From: an uncultured Thermomicrobia bacterium | GTDB taxonomy: Bacteria; Chloroflexota; Chloroflexia; Thermomicrobiales; JALYUS01 | NCBI GenBank assembly: GCA_937968015.1 | Contig: CALBSO010000015.1 | Coordinates: forward strand, 62,001-126,000 | DNA: 64,000 nucleotides | Reading direction: 5' to 3' | Shown: piece after piece, positions 16,986-25,665 of the stretch | Numbering within the stretch: the first letter of the stretch is position 1 | Layout of the letters: the number at the start of each line of letters is the position of its first letter | The notes under the pieces: generated by a model | Seen by the model: the letters and a program-made list of their open reading frames with translations, nothing else | The model's database searches: none | What the model was told of the DNA's origin: nothing | Made by a program: the position numbers and the translations under genes

Positions 16986-17951
16986 ATGGAAATGCGGAAA
17001 CTGGGACGGACGGGTCTGAAAGTCGCGCCGCTCTGCTTTGGCGGCAATGTCCTCGGTTGGACGACGGACGAGCGGACCTCGTTCGATGTGCTCGACGCCT
17101 ATGTTGAAGGTGGCGGGAACTTTGTTGATACCGCGGATTCGTACTCGCGCTGGGCGCCCGGCCATGCGGGCGGCGAATCCGAGGCGGTGCTTGGCCGTTG
17201 GATGCACGAGCGCGGCAACCGGGCACGGATCATCGTCGCCACGAAAGTGGGCAACGCGATGGGGGATGGGCCGAATGACCGTGGCGTCTCGCGCGCCCGC
17301 ATTATGAGTTCTGTCGAGCAGTCGCTCCGCCGCTTGCAAACCGACTACATTGACCTTTATCAGGCGCATATTGACGACCGCGATACTCCCCTGGACGAGA
17401 CGCTCCGCGCCTTCGACGACCTCATTCGGCAGGGGAAGGTGCGCTATATCGGCGCATCCAATTACCGCGCGTGGCGGCTGGCGACCGCTCTCTGGACGAG
17501 TGACACGCACGGCTACGCCCGCTATGAGACGCTCCAGCCGCGCTACAACCTCGCTGCGCGGGACGAATACGAGCGCGAACTCGAACCACTCTGTCAGGAA
17601 CAAGGAATCGGCGTGATCACCTATTCGTCGCTCGCCAGCGGTTTTTTCTCCGGCAAGTACCGCGCGGGCCAGCCCTTGCCCGCGACGGCCCGCGCGCAGG
17701 GTGTTCAGCGGGGGTACATGAACGAGCGCGGATTTGCCACTCTCGATGCGGTTGACCGCATCGCGCGGGAGTACGGCGCGACGCCCGGACAGGTCGCGCT
17801 CGCGTGGATCCTTGCCCGCCCGGCCATTACCGCGCCGATTGCCAGCGCCACCTCGGTGGAGCAGACGCGTGAGATGCTCGGCGCGGCCGATCTCCATCTA
17901 AGCGCGGATGCCCTCGCGATTCTCGATGCGGCAAGCGCCTGGCATTCATAG
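16986..17951 (+). CDS. Aldo/keto reductase
   Basis: A 321-residue TIM-barrel NADPH-dependent oxidoreductase. The expected tetrad is visible: Asp and Tyr in NFVDTADSYSRW, Lys in VATKVGN, and His in DLYQAHIDDRDTPLDE. The C-terminal cofactor region (LARPAITAPIASATSVEQTR) is typical of the YghZ/AKR group. The start follows GGGAGGGAGG. Physiological substrate unknown. Confidence 0.9.
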   Translation: MEMRKLGRTGLKVAPLCFGGNVLGWTTDERTSFDVLDAYVEGGGNFVDTADSYSRWAPGHAGGESEAVLGRWMHERGNRARIIVATKVGNAMGDGPNDRGVSRARIMSSVEQSLRRLQTDYIDLYQAHIDDRDTPLDETLRAFDDLIRQGKVRYIGASNYRAWRLATALWTSDTHGYARYETLQPRYNLAARDEYERELEPLCQEQGIGVITYSSLASGFFSGKYRAGQPLPATARAQGVQRGYMNERGFATLDAVDRIAREYGATPGQVALAWILARPAITAPIASATSVEQTREMLGAADLHLSADALAILDAASAWHS

Positions 17952-18081
17952 TCAGACCGAACGCTCGTGTCTGCCTGTACCCGGCGACAGCAGACGGAAC
18001 GCGATGCACTCGCGACGACGGTGAAACGCGTGGACGGGTCTACCCTTCCACGCGCGGCAACCATACTACCTGTGTGATCAC

Positions 18082-18471
18082 TCATTGCTCGGTTGCTGGC
18101 CCGATAAAAGCCCGGACCTTCCCGATCAGGTCTTCGAGCAGGAAGGGCTTCTCCAGCACGTCGCAGCCCTTCTCGCGCAGATATGCTTCCTTCTCGCGGA
18201 TACGTGGGGTGTCCGCCGAGCAGATAATCACCGGGATATGTGCTGTCACGGGGTCGAGACGCATCAGTTCAAGCACCATCCAGCCGGTATCGGGGCGTTC
18301 CATACGGATATCGAGAATGACGAGCGCCGGCCGATGCTCCTTGATCATCTCGTATGCTTTGTCACCCTCTTTCCAGATCGCTGTGCGGTACCCCTCCTCC
18401 GTCAGAAGGTCGTGCATCAGTTCAAGGAAGAGCGTATCGTCATTGACGACCGCGATCAGTGACTTGGCCAT
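18082..18471 (-). CDS. Single-domain response regulator
   Basis: A 129-residue CheY-like protein, starting at ATG 18471 behind GGGGGAAGAAGG. It has an Asn-Asp-Asp acidic pocket (VVNDDTLF), acceptor Asp in ALVILDIRMERPDTGW, and the conserved Lys in VLEKPFLLEDLIGKV. No output domain is present. No histidine kinase gene lies within several kilobases. It is convergent with the aldo/keto reductase and lies downstream of the YvcK-like gene on the same strand. Confidence 0.88.
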   Translation of the reverse strand: MAKSLIAVVNDDTLFLELMHDLLTEEGYRTAIWKEGDKAYEMIKEHRPALVILDIRMERPDTGWMVLELMRLDPVTAHIPVIICSADTPRIREKEAYLREKGCDVLEKPFLLEDLIGKVRAFIGPATEQ

Positions 18472-18540
18472 CCTTCTTCCCCCTCGATCCCCGGAATGCG
18501 TGCGCCGCCGATTACCGTCGCACCTTTCATACCAACGCAG

Positions 18541-18665
18541 TACCCACCCCCGGCCCCTCCCAACACGGGAGCGGAGCGCGGAGCATGGAGGGCGGAGCAA
18601 CCTCTCCCGTACATTCGTTCCCGCTTTCGCGTCAGGAGGCGGGCGCCTCTGGGCAGGTGGGGATG
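18541..18665. repeat. Compound GC-rich palindrome
   Basis: Starts with CCCACCCCCGGCCCCTCCC and ends with GGCGCCTCTGGGCAGGTGGGGATGGG, partly inverse. It contains the core variant GCCTCTGGGCAG at 18645-18656. It fills the gap between the YvcK-like and response-regulator genes. Confidence 0.55.
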
Positions 18666-18667
18666 GG

Positions 18668-20020
18668 TTAGCCGTGCGCGTCGGCGCTCACCGCGACGAC
18701 TTCATCGCTCGTGATGACGGGGCGGTCGGCACGGCCGGGACTTCGCGCCTCGTACAACCGCATGAGCGCCATCGCCAGTTTCTGGGGATCATGCCGCAGG
18801 GGATTCGCGACACTGACAACATCCGCCTCGACAATCTCGACACCGAGGGAGCGCGCCTCTTCCTGGAGCCGCTCGGCTCCCACCGCATCCACATGCCATT
18901 CCGGCTTGATCTTGTCCTTCGATTCGAAATTCGTGTTGACGAGCACGTAATCAAAGAGACGTTTGCCGATCTGCTCCTGTAATGCGCGCACATGCGCCAG
19001 CGCGTCGAAGTCGTCGGTCTCGCCCGGCTGCGTCGCGACATTGCAGACATAGACCTTGATCGCGGTCGGGTTGTTCTTGATCGCCTGCTTGATGTCACCG
19101 ACGAGGAGCGGCGGGACGACGCTCGTGTAGAGCGAGCCGGGACCGAAGACGATCATGTCGGCGTCCCAGATCGCCTGCACCGCAGGGATGTACCCCTGCG
19201 GGTCTTCCGGCTGGAGGAAGACTTTGCGAATGCGCCCGTGCGCCCGGCCAATCTCGGACTCGCCTTCGAGCGTCGTGCCATCCTCCGCGACGCCGTGCAG
19301 GCGGACATTTTCTAATGTGGACGGGAAGACGGTGCCGCGCACCGCGAGGATACGACTGGATTCGAGGACCGCCTGCTCGAAATCGCCGGTCACGTCCACC
19401 ATCGCGGTGATGAAGAGATTGCCGAAGGAATGGCCATGCAGGCCGGACCCGTCCCTCTCGAAACGATACTGGAAGAGCTCCTGCATGAGCGGTTCGGCGT
19501 CGGAGAGGGCGGCGATGCAGTTGCGGAAGTCGCCGGGGGGGAGGATGCCGAACTCTTCGCGCAGGCGCCCCGTGCTGCCGCCGTCGTCCGCCATCGTGAC
19601 AATGCCGGTCAGGTTGCCGGTGCGTTCCTTGAGGCCACGCAGCAAGGTCGGCAACCCTGTGCCGCCGCCGATGGCGACGATCTTTGGGCCGCTATTGCCG
19701 AAACGATAATTGTAGAGGATATCCCCGATCCGCTCCGTCCGCCCAGCGAGTAATGGGATGAGGAGCGAGTGACTGAGGTAGTAGACACTGCCACCGATGA
19801 CACTGAATCCGAGCAGCGCGACGACCGTCTCACGCCACGGATGCGGAATGAACTGGAGCGTGATCGCACGCACGATATCGGTGCTGTAGCCGGGAAAATC
19901 GACGTTGCGGTAAAGGGTGGCGAGGGCCATGGCAATCGCCAGACTCGTCAGCGTGATGCCGAGCGCGAGCGCGAGCAAGTAGCGCTTCACCCGCATCCCG
20001 AAGCGGAGCCATTTCCGCAC
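18668..20020 (-). CDS. YvcK/CofD-like gluconeogenesis-factor family protein, membrane-anchored
   Basis: A 450-residue protein. Residues ~12-85 hold two membrane helices (LLALALGITLTSLAIAMALA; VVALLGFSVIGGSVYYLSHS). The rest is a YvcK-type domain with KIVAIGGGTGLPTLLRGLKE, TMADDGGSTGRLREEFGILP and FGPGSLYTSVVPPLLVGDI. YvcK proteins bind UDP-GlcNAc and influence cell shape and carbon use. The membrane N-terminus is known in some Chloroflexota-type and other members but not in B. subtilis YvcK. WhiA and RapZ, often its neighbours, are not present here. Confidence 0.85.
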   Translation of the reverse strand: MRKWLRFGMRVKRYLLALALGITLTSLAIAMALATLYRNVDFPGYSTDIVRAITLQFIPHPWRETVVALLGFSVIGGSVYYLSHSLLIPLLAGRTERIGDILYNYRFGNSGPKIVAIGGGTGLPTLLRGLKERTGNLTGIVTMADDGGSTGRLREEFGILPPGDFRNCIAALSDAEPLMQELFQYRFERDGSGLHGHSFGNLFITAMVDVTGDFEQAVLESSRILAVRGTVFPSTLENVRLHGVAEDGTTLEGESEIGRAHGRIRKVFLQPEDPQGYIPAVQAIWDADMIVFGPGSLYTSVVPPLLVGDIKQAIKNNPTAIKVYVCNVATQPGETDDFDALAHVRALQEQIGKRLFDYVLVNTNFESKDKIKPEWHVDAVGAERLQEEARSLGVEIVEADVVSVANPLRHDPQKLAMALMRLYEARSPGRADRPVITSDEVVAVSADAHG

Positions 20021-20294
20021 CTCTGTCCCTCCTCAAACGTACGTACGCCGTACGCCAGCATCAGTATCTTAACACTCGCGGCGAACGCAGGCAATCAATC
20101 GCTCTTGCTCGGCGGATTCGGTGATGATTCCGTCATTTGTAAAGTTCTGGGTGGGGTTGCTTTACGAGCGCTTGTGTCGGTACGTGCTACCGCCAATACT
20201 CTCCCGTGTGGCGTGCAGCATCCAGTGGTGGGAATTCCGACGTAAGAAGTGTGACAGCACATGCTCATTCAATCTTTATCGCAAGGAGCCACAC

Positions 20295-21167
20295 ATGAAC
20301 CGAAAAGGCATCATTGGTATCGTTATCGCGGTTCCCCTCTTGATCGTCGCGGGATTCGCGCTCTTTTTGCTCGGTCAGGCGAACGAGTTGCCCTGGCAGA
20401 CGCAGCCGACAGCGATCCCCGTCACACCATTCGCCAATATCGGCGGCGCCACGCCCGCGGGCGCCACCGTCGCGGCAAGCACACCAGCCATTGCGCCGGC
20501 AGCGACCACGGCGGCTCCTGATTCCGGCTACGGCAACTATAGCAACTATGGCAACGTGACGACCGCCAAAACCGCTCCCGCCGCCACAGCCAGTACATCA
20601 TCGTCCGCCAGCACGGCGAAAGCGCCAGGTGGTGCGACGACCTACACGATCGTCAGCGACAAATCGCAGGCGAAAGTGACAGTTAATGAGAAACTGGCGA
20701 ATCTACCCGCGCCGTCAGACGCCGTCCTGACGACGAACGCCATTCAGGGCCAACTCTTCCTCGGCCCCGACACCAAGCCGGTCGAGGGCGCGAAAATCAT
20801 GGTGGATTTGCGGACACTGAAGAGCGACAAGACGCAGCGCGATAACTTTATCCGCACCAACACGCTGCAAGCCGACCAGTTCCCGCTCGCCGAATACGTC
20901 ATCACCGGCGTGGACGGCTGGACGGGGCCGCTGACGGAGGGCCAGCAATCTACCTTCAAAATCCTCGGCAACATGACGATTCACGGCGTCACCAAACCCG
21001 TCACCTTCGACACGACCGCCATGATGCAGAGCGGCGCGGTGACCGGCACCGCCACGACAAACTTCAAGTTCGAGGATTTCGGCATGTCTCCGCCGAATCT
21101 CTCGATTGTCAAGGCGAATGATCTCATCCAACTGGACCTGAACATCGTCGCGAACAAGGCGGGGTAG
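20295..21167 (+). CDS. YceI-family lipid-binding protein, membrane-anchored
   Basis: A 290-residue protein starting at ATG 20295 (AAGGAG upstream). Residues 8-30 are a signal anchor (GIVIAVPLLIVAGFALFLLG). A low-complexity Ala/Thr/Ser linker with SGYGNYSNYGNVTTAKTAPA leads to a YceI lipocalin-like domain from about 115 (TYTIVSDKSQAKVTVNEKLA) to the end, containing MTIHGVTKPVTFDTT. YceI proteins bind polyisoprenoids. The Tyr-Gly-Asn linker is shared with the cupredoxin at 22321, suggesting the two are handled in the same way in the envelope. Confidence 0.88.
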   Translation: MNRKGIIGIVIAVPLLIVAGFALFLLGQANELPWQTQPTAIPVTPFANIGGATPAGATVAASTPAIAPAATTAAPDSGYGNYSNYGNVTTAKTAPAATASTSSSASTAKAPGGATTYTIVSDKSQAKVTVNEKLANLPAPSDAVLTTNAIQGQLFLGPDTKPVEGAKIMVDLRTLKSDKTQRDNFIRTNTLQADQFPLAEYVITGVDGWTGPLTEGQQSTFKILGNMTIHGVTKPVTFDTTAMMQSGAVTGTATTNFKFEDFGMSPPNLSIVKANDLIQLDLNIVANKAG

Positions 21168-21168
21168 C

Positions 21169-21262
21169 AAATCAGCAGTCGCCAGCAAACACGATGGAAG
21201 GAGCGGCGTAGTGATGCTATTCACCACGCCGCGTTTCTTTCTGACTGCCGACTGCCGACTCC
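21169..21262. repeat. Heptad inverted repeat (GACTGCC units) around a terminator
   Basis: Left arm near 21171-21188 (ATCAGCAGTCGCCAGCAA) and right arm 21239-21262 (TTCTGACTGCCGACTGCCG...) are imperfect inverses of seven-base units. They flank the terminator stem after the YceI gene. Confidence 0.6.
21203..21240 (+). terminator. Rho-independent terminator after yceI
   Basis: Stem GCGGCGTAGTG (21203-21213) / CACCACGCCGC (21222-21232), one mismatch, eight-base loop, followed by TTTCTTT. It sits between convergent genes. Confidence 0.75.
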
Positions 21263-21263
21263 G

Positions 21264-22292
21264 TCATGGTCCCGACCATGACACGACGATCGGGCCGCTC
21301 GGTGTCGGGCTGCCGTGCGCCGGTTCCAAGGTCACTTGTAGGGCTTCCGGTGGCGTCGCGTTCGCCGGGTTCTCGATGATCCGCAGGGCGTATCCGCCGG
21401 TATCCGGCGTCATCATGCCGAGCGAGACCCATTGCCCGTTGTGCCGCGCCCAGACTTGATAGCTCTGATCGGTCGGCGCGGGCGCGAAGTTCTCGAAGGT
21501 CATCACCGCGAGCGTTTCGCCGGGATGGCCCCGATAGGTGGCGTGCGTCTTCGCCGGGACGCCGGGCGCGGCACTGAGCCGGATCGGTGTCACGTCGCTT
21601 GAGGTGACGAGATGCAGCGCGCGCAACTGTGTCTGCACCGTCGCCTGCCGCCCATGCTCGCGGAGACCGGCGGCGGCGAGCAGACCCGCAACGAGCGCGA
21701 GGATGACGATCAAAAGTGGCGTCAGGTAGACACGCATCTTCTGTAGCCCGGCGCGGATGCGCGTCTTCGCCGTGCCGAGAGGCAGGTTCAGGAAGGTCGC
21801 GATCTGCTCGTGCGTCAGGTCATCGAAAAAAGCGAGACTGAGCGCTTGGCGTTGTGGCGGCGGGAGATGAGCGACAGCCTCCTGCACCGTTGCGCGGCGA
21901 TACTCCCGCCATGCCGCTTCGTCCGGTGGCGGGCTGCCATCCGGCACGGTCATGAGATGCAACCCCTCCGGATCGGGCGCGGTTTTCGGGCGGCGGCCCC
22001 GGCGGCGCAGTTCGTTGATGATCCGCACATGCGCGATCCGCAGCACCCACGGACGGAACGCGCCGCGCGCCGGATCGAACGTGCCCGCCTTCCGCCAGAC
22101 GACGAGAAAGACATCCTGCACGATCTCCTCGGCGGCAGCGCGGTCGAGCGTCTGCGCGGCGAGATTGAAGATGAAGGCGGCGTACCGGCCATGGAGCGGC
22201 GCCAGCGCCTCCTGGTGCCCGGCGGCAAGTTCGCGCATCAACTCCTCATCGCTGAGGTCATGATAGGGTTGTACGAGGCGAACGGTACTCAT
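21264..22292 (-). CDS. ECF sigma factor fused to RskA-like anti-sigma domain
   Basis: A continuous 342-residue protein. Residues ~28-98 are sigma-70 region 2 (RAAAEEIVQDVFLVVWRKAG) and ~132-186 are region 4 (LPPPQRQALSLAFFDDLTHE with GTAKTRIRAGL). A membrane helix follows at 189-211. The last 130 residues resemble the extracytoplasmic C-terminal domain of anti-sigma-K factor RskA (YQVWARHNGQWVSLGMMTPD; VTLEPAHGSPTPSGPIVVS). Sigma factor and sensor would thus be one membrane-bound chain. Release would need proteolysis or a conformational change. Cupredoxin and phosphoesterase genes lie just upstream on the same strand, and are candidate targets. Confidence 0.85.
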   Translation of the reverse strand: MSTVRLVQPYHDLSDEELMRELAAGHQEALAPLHGRYAAFIFNLAAQTLDRAAAEEIVQDVFLVVWRKAGTFDPARGAFRPWVLRIAHVRIINELRRRGRRPKTAPDPEGLHLMTVPDGSPPPDEAAWREYRRATVQEAVAHLPPPQRQALSLAFFDDLTHEQIATFLNLPLGTAKTRIRAGLQKMRVYLTPLLIVILALVAGLLAAAGLREHGRQATVQTQLRALHLVTSSDVTPIRLSAAPGVPAKTHATYRGHPGETLAVMTFENFAPAPTDQSYQVWARHNGQWVSLGMMTPDTGGYALRIIENPANATPPEALQVTLEPAHGSPTPSGPIVVSWSGP

Positions 22293-22320
22293 CTCGTCCT
22301 TACCCCCCGCATCATACCGC

Positions 22321-22845
22321 TCAACCCTTCACAACGATCGTGCCGTGCATGGATGAGTGAATCGCGCAGTGATAGGTGAACGTACCGGCCTGATCGAATT
22401 TGTGCTGGAATGTCGCGCCGACCGCGAGCGTCTTGGAGTCCCACACGCCTTTGTCGTCCGTCACGGTATGCGCGGCGCTGTCCTTGTTCGTCCACGTCAC
22501 CGTCTGGCCCGGCGCGACGGTGATGCTCGGTGGCGCGAAGGCGAAGTTCGCAATCGTGACGCTGTTCGTATCCGTCGTTGCCGCAGCGGGCGCGGTATTC
22601 GCGGTCGTGACGTTGCCATAGTTGCCGCCACCATAATTGCTGCTGCCGGAACCAGCAGCTGGCGCGGTCGTCGGTGCGGCAGTCGGGGCTTGCGGCGGGG
22701 CAGCCGTCTCGATCGCCTTGCTGCTCCCGCCGCAAGCGGCAAGCAGGGCCGCTCCCACGCTCGCGGCGGCCCCGGCCAGAAATCCTCGCCGGGAAAGATA
22801 CCCTTTGAACGGTTTTTCTATGGATGAGTACTTGTCATTTGCCAT
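22321..22845 (-). CDS. Cupredoxin (plastocyanin/azurin-like) Tat lipoprotein 1
   Basis: A 174-residue exported blue-copper-type protein. The Tat motif SRRGFLAGAAASVGAALLAAC leads into a lipobox Cys at ~39. A Thr/Ala/Pro linker with NYGGGNYGNVTTANTAPAA precedes the cupredoxin domain (~95-174). Copper ligands are visible as His in DSAAHTVTDD, Cys and His in YHCAIHSSMHG, and Met in SSMHG. It probably carries electrons or binds copper on the outer face of the membrane. The stop lies 28 bases before the sigma-fusion start. A second cupredoxin is at 23999. Confidence 0.88.
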   Translation of the reverse strand: MANDKYSSIEKPFKGYLSRRGFLAGAAASVGAALLAACGGSSKAIETAAPPQAPTAAPTTAPAAGSGSSNYGGGNYGNVTTANTAPAAATTDTNSVTIANFAFAPPSITVAPGQTVTWTNKDSAAHTVTDDKGVWDSKTLAVGATFQHKFDQAGTFTYHCAIHSSMHGTIVVKG

Positions 22846-22981
22846 TGCATCCTGCCTTTCTCGTCATCGCGAATAATGCGTCGTCAATAATCAGTACGTC
22901 ATTTCTTCGTGATTGAGACTGATTTGCCGAGCGTATCGCCGCAGCCGGTCGGTTCCGGCGATACGGTCAGTTGCTACTGCC

Positions 22982-23983
22982 TCAGCCCAGTGTGATATCC
23001 ACAATGGCGAGATTGCTCTTGTGCTCGACATAGTTCACGCTCGTGATGCCGAGCATGCCGCGCAGTTGATCGGCGGGCACCTTCAGCGGGCCGGGCGAGG
23101 GCGCGGTTCCGGGTGCGGGTTGCGGGAAGGCCGTGCCGCGTGCCGTATGAAAGGTGATGTTTCCCTCCACCTTCTGGAGTACCTGATGGATATGCCCATT
23201 GAGCACGGTGACGGAACCGAACCGGCGCAGATACGAGAGTGCTTGCTCGCTGTCATCAGTGCCCCAGCCCCACGCCGGATAAATCGTCCAGAGCGGGATA
23301 TGGGCGTAGATGACGATCGGCGTGCTGCTGGAGAGGTTGGCCACGTCTTTCTGTAGCCAGTCCAGTTGGTCCGGGCCGAGATTGCCGAGGCCGTTCTCCT
23401 TGAGGTTGACGACATTGACCAGCCCGATGAAATGCACGCCCTTGAAATCAAAACTGTGCCAGCCGCCCCCTTGCGTCTCCTTGCCGTAGCGGTCGAGGAA
23501 CATCTTCCCGTTGTCGTTGAAGACATCGTGCTCGCCGGGCGTGTAAAAGACCTTACTCGTCTTGGCGCTCTTCAGCGCCTGCTCGACGGTGTCGAATTCC
23601 TCCGGTTTCGAGAGGTGGCTGAGATCGCCGGTATGGAGAATGAACTCGGGCTGCTTGGGTAGCGCATTGACTTTCACCACCGCCTCGTTGAGGGTCGCGG
23701 TCACATCGGCATTCGGTTCCTGATGGAACCCGATGTGGCTGTCGCTGACCTGCGCGAAGGTAAAATCGCCGTTGGACGATGATCCGCCAAAGGCGCATGC
23801 GGTGAGGATGCCGCCCGTCATCGTCCAGACGACGCCGGTGCCGGCCCACGCCATGCATTTGAGGAAGCCGCGGCGGTCAATGCCGTCGCCGCTCTTTTCG
23901 CCCGCGTCATCGTTCGTTTCGATCGTCCCACTGGCGAGGCGCGCGAAGTGGTGATGATTGTGGCTGCGCTGTGCGGTCATCAT
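22982..23983 (-). CDS. Tat-exported calcineurin-like metallophosphoesterase
   Basis: A 333-residue protein with a Tat signal (DRRGFLKCMAWAGTGVVWTM) and a lipobox-like LTACAFGG. The metallophosphoesterase motifs are in order: FAQVSDSHIGFHQE (DxH), LHTGDLSHL (GDxxx), TPGEHDVF in place of GNHD, YAHIPLW, and LNGHIHQVLQ (GHxH). The Glu for Asn change in GEHD is seen in other exported members. It lies between two cupredoxin lipoprotein genes, which suggests a shared envelope process. The substrate is not evident. Confidence 0.85.
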   Translation of the reverse strand: MMTAQRSHNHHHFARLASGTIETNDDAGEKSGDGIDRRGFLKCMAWAGTGVVWTMTGGILTACAFGGSSSNGDFTFAQVSDSHIGFHQEPNADVTATLNEAVVKVNALPKQPEFILHTGDLSHLSKPEEFDTVEQALKSAKTSKVFYTPGEHDVFNDNGKMFLDRYGKETQGGGWHSFDFKGVHFIGLVNVVNLKENGLGNLGPDQLDWLQKDVANLSSSTPIVIYAHIPLWTIYPAWGWGTDDSEQALSYLRRFGSVTVLNGHIHQVLQKVEGNITFHTARGTAFPQPAPGTAPSPGPLKVPADQLRGMLGITSVNYVEHKSNLAIVDITLG

Positions 23984-23998
23984 CGGCCCCTTTCGATC

Positions 23999-24487
23999 TT
24001 ACTTGACGACGATTTCGGCGGTCATGATCGGGTGAATGGCGCAGAAGTAGGCATACGTGCCGGGCTCCGTGAAGGTGAAGGAGAAGCGCTCGTCGGTATC
24101 GAGCGCCTGCGACGTGAATTTCTTGTCCCGGCTCGTGACGGTGTGCGGCACATCATCGTGGTTCGTCCACGTCACGGTCGCGCCGACCGGGACGGTGAGC
24201 GACTTCGGCCCGAAGGCGAAGTTATCAATCCCGACTTGCGGGTGAGCCGGATCGGCCGGGGCGGCGCTGGCCGCCTGCGTCGTCGCGGCGCCGGTGATTG
24301 TCGGCATGACCATTGTTGGCATCGCGGTCGGTTGGCTGGCTGCCTTACTCGTCCCACCGCAAGCGATCAGCGCGGTCAGCGCGGAAGTAGAGATTGCGAG
24401 CGCGCCTGCCCGCACGAGCAGCGCCCGGCGGGAGAGCCGCCCGCGCATACGCCGCGATGTACCGTCTATCGGCCCCTGGTCCCCCAT
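23999..24487 (-). CDS. Cupredoxin Tat lipoprotein 2
   Basis: A 162-residue protein with the Tat signal LSRRALLVRAGALAISTSAL and lipobox LIACGG, a short Thr/Met/Pro linker, and a cupredoxin domain (~80-162). Ligand residues: His in HDDVPHTVTSRD, Cys/His in YAYFCAIHPIM, and Met in HPIMTAEIVV. It differs from the first cupredoxin in linker and loop, so it is not a recent copy. Sixteen bases separate its stop-side neighbour, the phosphoesterase, suggesting one transcript. Confidence 0.85.
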   Translation of the reverse strand: MGDQGPIDGTSRRMRGRLSRRALLVRAGALAISTSALTALIACGGTSKAASQPTAMPTMVMPTITGAATTQAASAAPADPAHPQVGIDNFAFGPKSLTVPVGATVTWTNHDDVPHTVTSRDKKFTSQALDTDERFSFTFTEPGTYAYFCAIHPIMTAEIVVK

Positions 24488-24570
24488 GGATTCATTCCCT
24501 TTCTCGGCCGCACGTCATTCCTGTCCGCGCTCAATACACCGATTTCGGGGATTTGGATTGGGGAGTTCGG

Positions 24571-24598
24571 AATCGAACGACTTGCGAATCGTTCGATT
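24571..24598. terminator. Perfect hairpin downstream of the ABC permease gene
   Basis: AATCGAACGA (24571-24580) pairs perfectly with TCGTTCGATT (24589-24598) around an eight-base loop, three bases beyond the stop of the minus-strand permease. No clear T run follows, so it may protect the 3' end or be a weak terminator. Confidence 0.4.
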
Positions 24599-24601
24599 GT
24601 G

Positions 24602-25543
24602 TTACCGGATGCCGCTGTGGAGGAAACTGCTCATGAATTGGCGCTGGAAGATGAAGAAGAGGCCGAGCAAGGGCGAGACGACGAGCAACGTGCCCGCCAT
24701 GACGAGCGCCCACTGTGCGCCGGACTCACCCATCTGCGTCAGTGTGTTCAGGCCGACCGTGACGGGACGACTGCTGTCCGAATTCGTGACGATCAACGGC
24801 CAGAGGAAGTCGCTCCAATGAAAGCTGATACTGACGACCGAAAAGGCGACGAGCGCGGCGCGGGCGTTCGGCAGGTAGACGTGCCAAAGCGTCTGCCACC
24901 AGGTCGCGCCGTCCAGCACGGAGGCATCATCGAGTTCGCGTGGTACCTGCTTGAAGGTCTGCCGGAGGAAGAAGGTGCCGAACGCGCTGGCGAAGAAGGG
25001 GAGCATGACCGCCAGTTTTGTGTCGAAGAGATGGAGCCGCCGGATCGTCGCATAGTTCGGCACGATCAGCGCGTTCGTCGGCACGAGAATTTGCATGAGG
25101 ATGAGCACAAACAATACATCCCGCCCCGGAAAGTCGAGCCGCGCGAAGGCGAACCCGGCGAGGCTGATCGTCACCAGTTGCACCGCGAGGATGCCGAAGA
25201 CAATCATGAAGGTGTTGAGGTAGTACCGGCCGAACGGCACGCGCCCCCAGGCCTCCACGAAGTTGTGCAGCGTCAGGCCGCCGCCCCACCACGGCGATCC
25301 TGTCGCGACCGAGACATTCGCCGGGCGGACGGCGACCGAGACGCTCCATAGCAGCGGCAGCGCCCAGGTGATGCCGAGCAGCGTGAGAAAGATCGTGCCG
25401 ATCGCGCCGCCAATCCGCCGCCTCCCGCGCGATCCGCGGACGGCCCGCGAGTGCGTCGCGCGCGCGCTGCCGAGCGCGTCGAGGATCACGTCGGGTGCGC
25501 CGACGGTCGGGATTGGTTGTGGAGCCTGCGCGTTTTGCATCAT
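24602..25543 (-). CDS. Sugar ABC transporter permease (MalG/CUT1 type)
   Basis: A 313-residue inner-membrane permease, with start ATG 25543 (GAGGAAAG upstream). It has six helices and the permease signature ELDDASVLDGATWWQTLWHV followed by YLPNARAALVAFSVVSISFH, which is the EAA loop that contacts the ATPase. It forms an operon with the MalF-type permease and the binding protein upstream. No ATPase gene is in the operon; CUT1 systems often share an MsmX/UgpC-type ATPase encoded elsewhere. Confidence 0.9.
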   Translation of the reverse strand: MMQNAQAPQPIPTVGAPDVILDALGSARATHSRAVRGSRGRRRIGGAIGTIFLTLLGITWALPLLWSVSVAVRPANVSVATGSPWWGGGLTLHNFVEAWGRVPFGRYYLNTFMIVFGILAVQLVTISLAGFAFARLDFPGRDVLFVLILMQILVPTNALIVPNYATIRRLHLFDTKLAVMLPFFASAFGTFFLRQTFKQVPRELDDASVLDGATWWQTLWHVYLPNARAALVAFSVVSISFHWSDFLWPLIVTNSDSSRPVTVGLNTLTQMGESGAQWALVMAGTLLVVSPLLGLFFIFQRQFMSSFLHSGIR

Positions 25544-25563
25544 CGGTCTTTCCTCACCCCCGG

Positions 25564-25660
25564 CCCCTCTCCATCGCCGTACGAAACGATACATTGCGTC
25601 GCCTCAAAGCGATGGAGAGGGGAGTAACCCGCATCTTCTCAGTCCTCAGCCCTCAGTCCT
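25564..25660. repeat. GC palindrome plus heptads between ABC permease genes
   Basis: CCCCTCTCCATCGC (25564-25577) and GCGATGGAGAGGGG (25609-25622) are a perfect 14-base inverted repeat. At 25637-25660 follow CTCAGTC/CTCAGCC heptads. The region fills the gap between the two permease genes, where such operons are usually tight. Confidence 0.75.
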
Positions 25661-25665
25661 TCCTG

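Noticed and set aside
15892..17019. Long plus-strand frame across the luciferase-like gene
   Set aside because: Antisense to a clear oxidoreductase; no ribosome site, low complexity.
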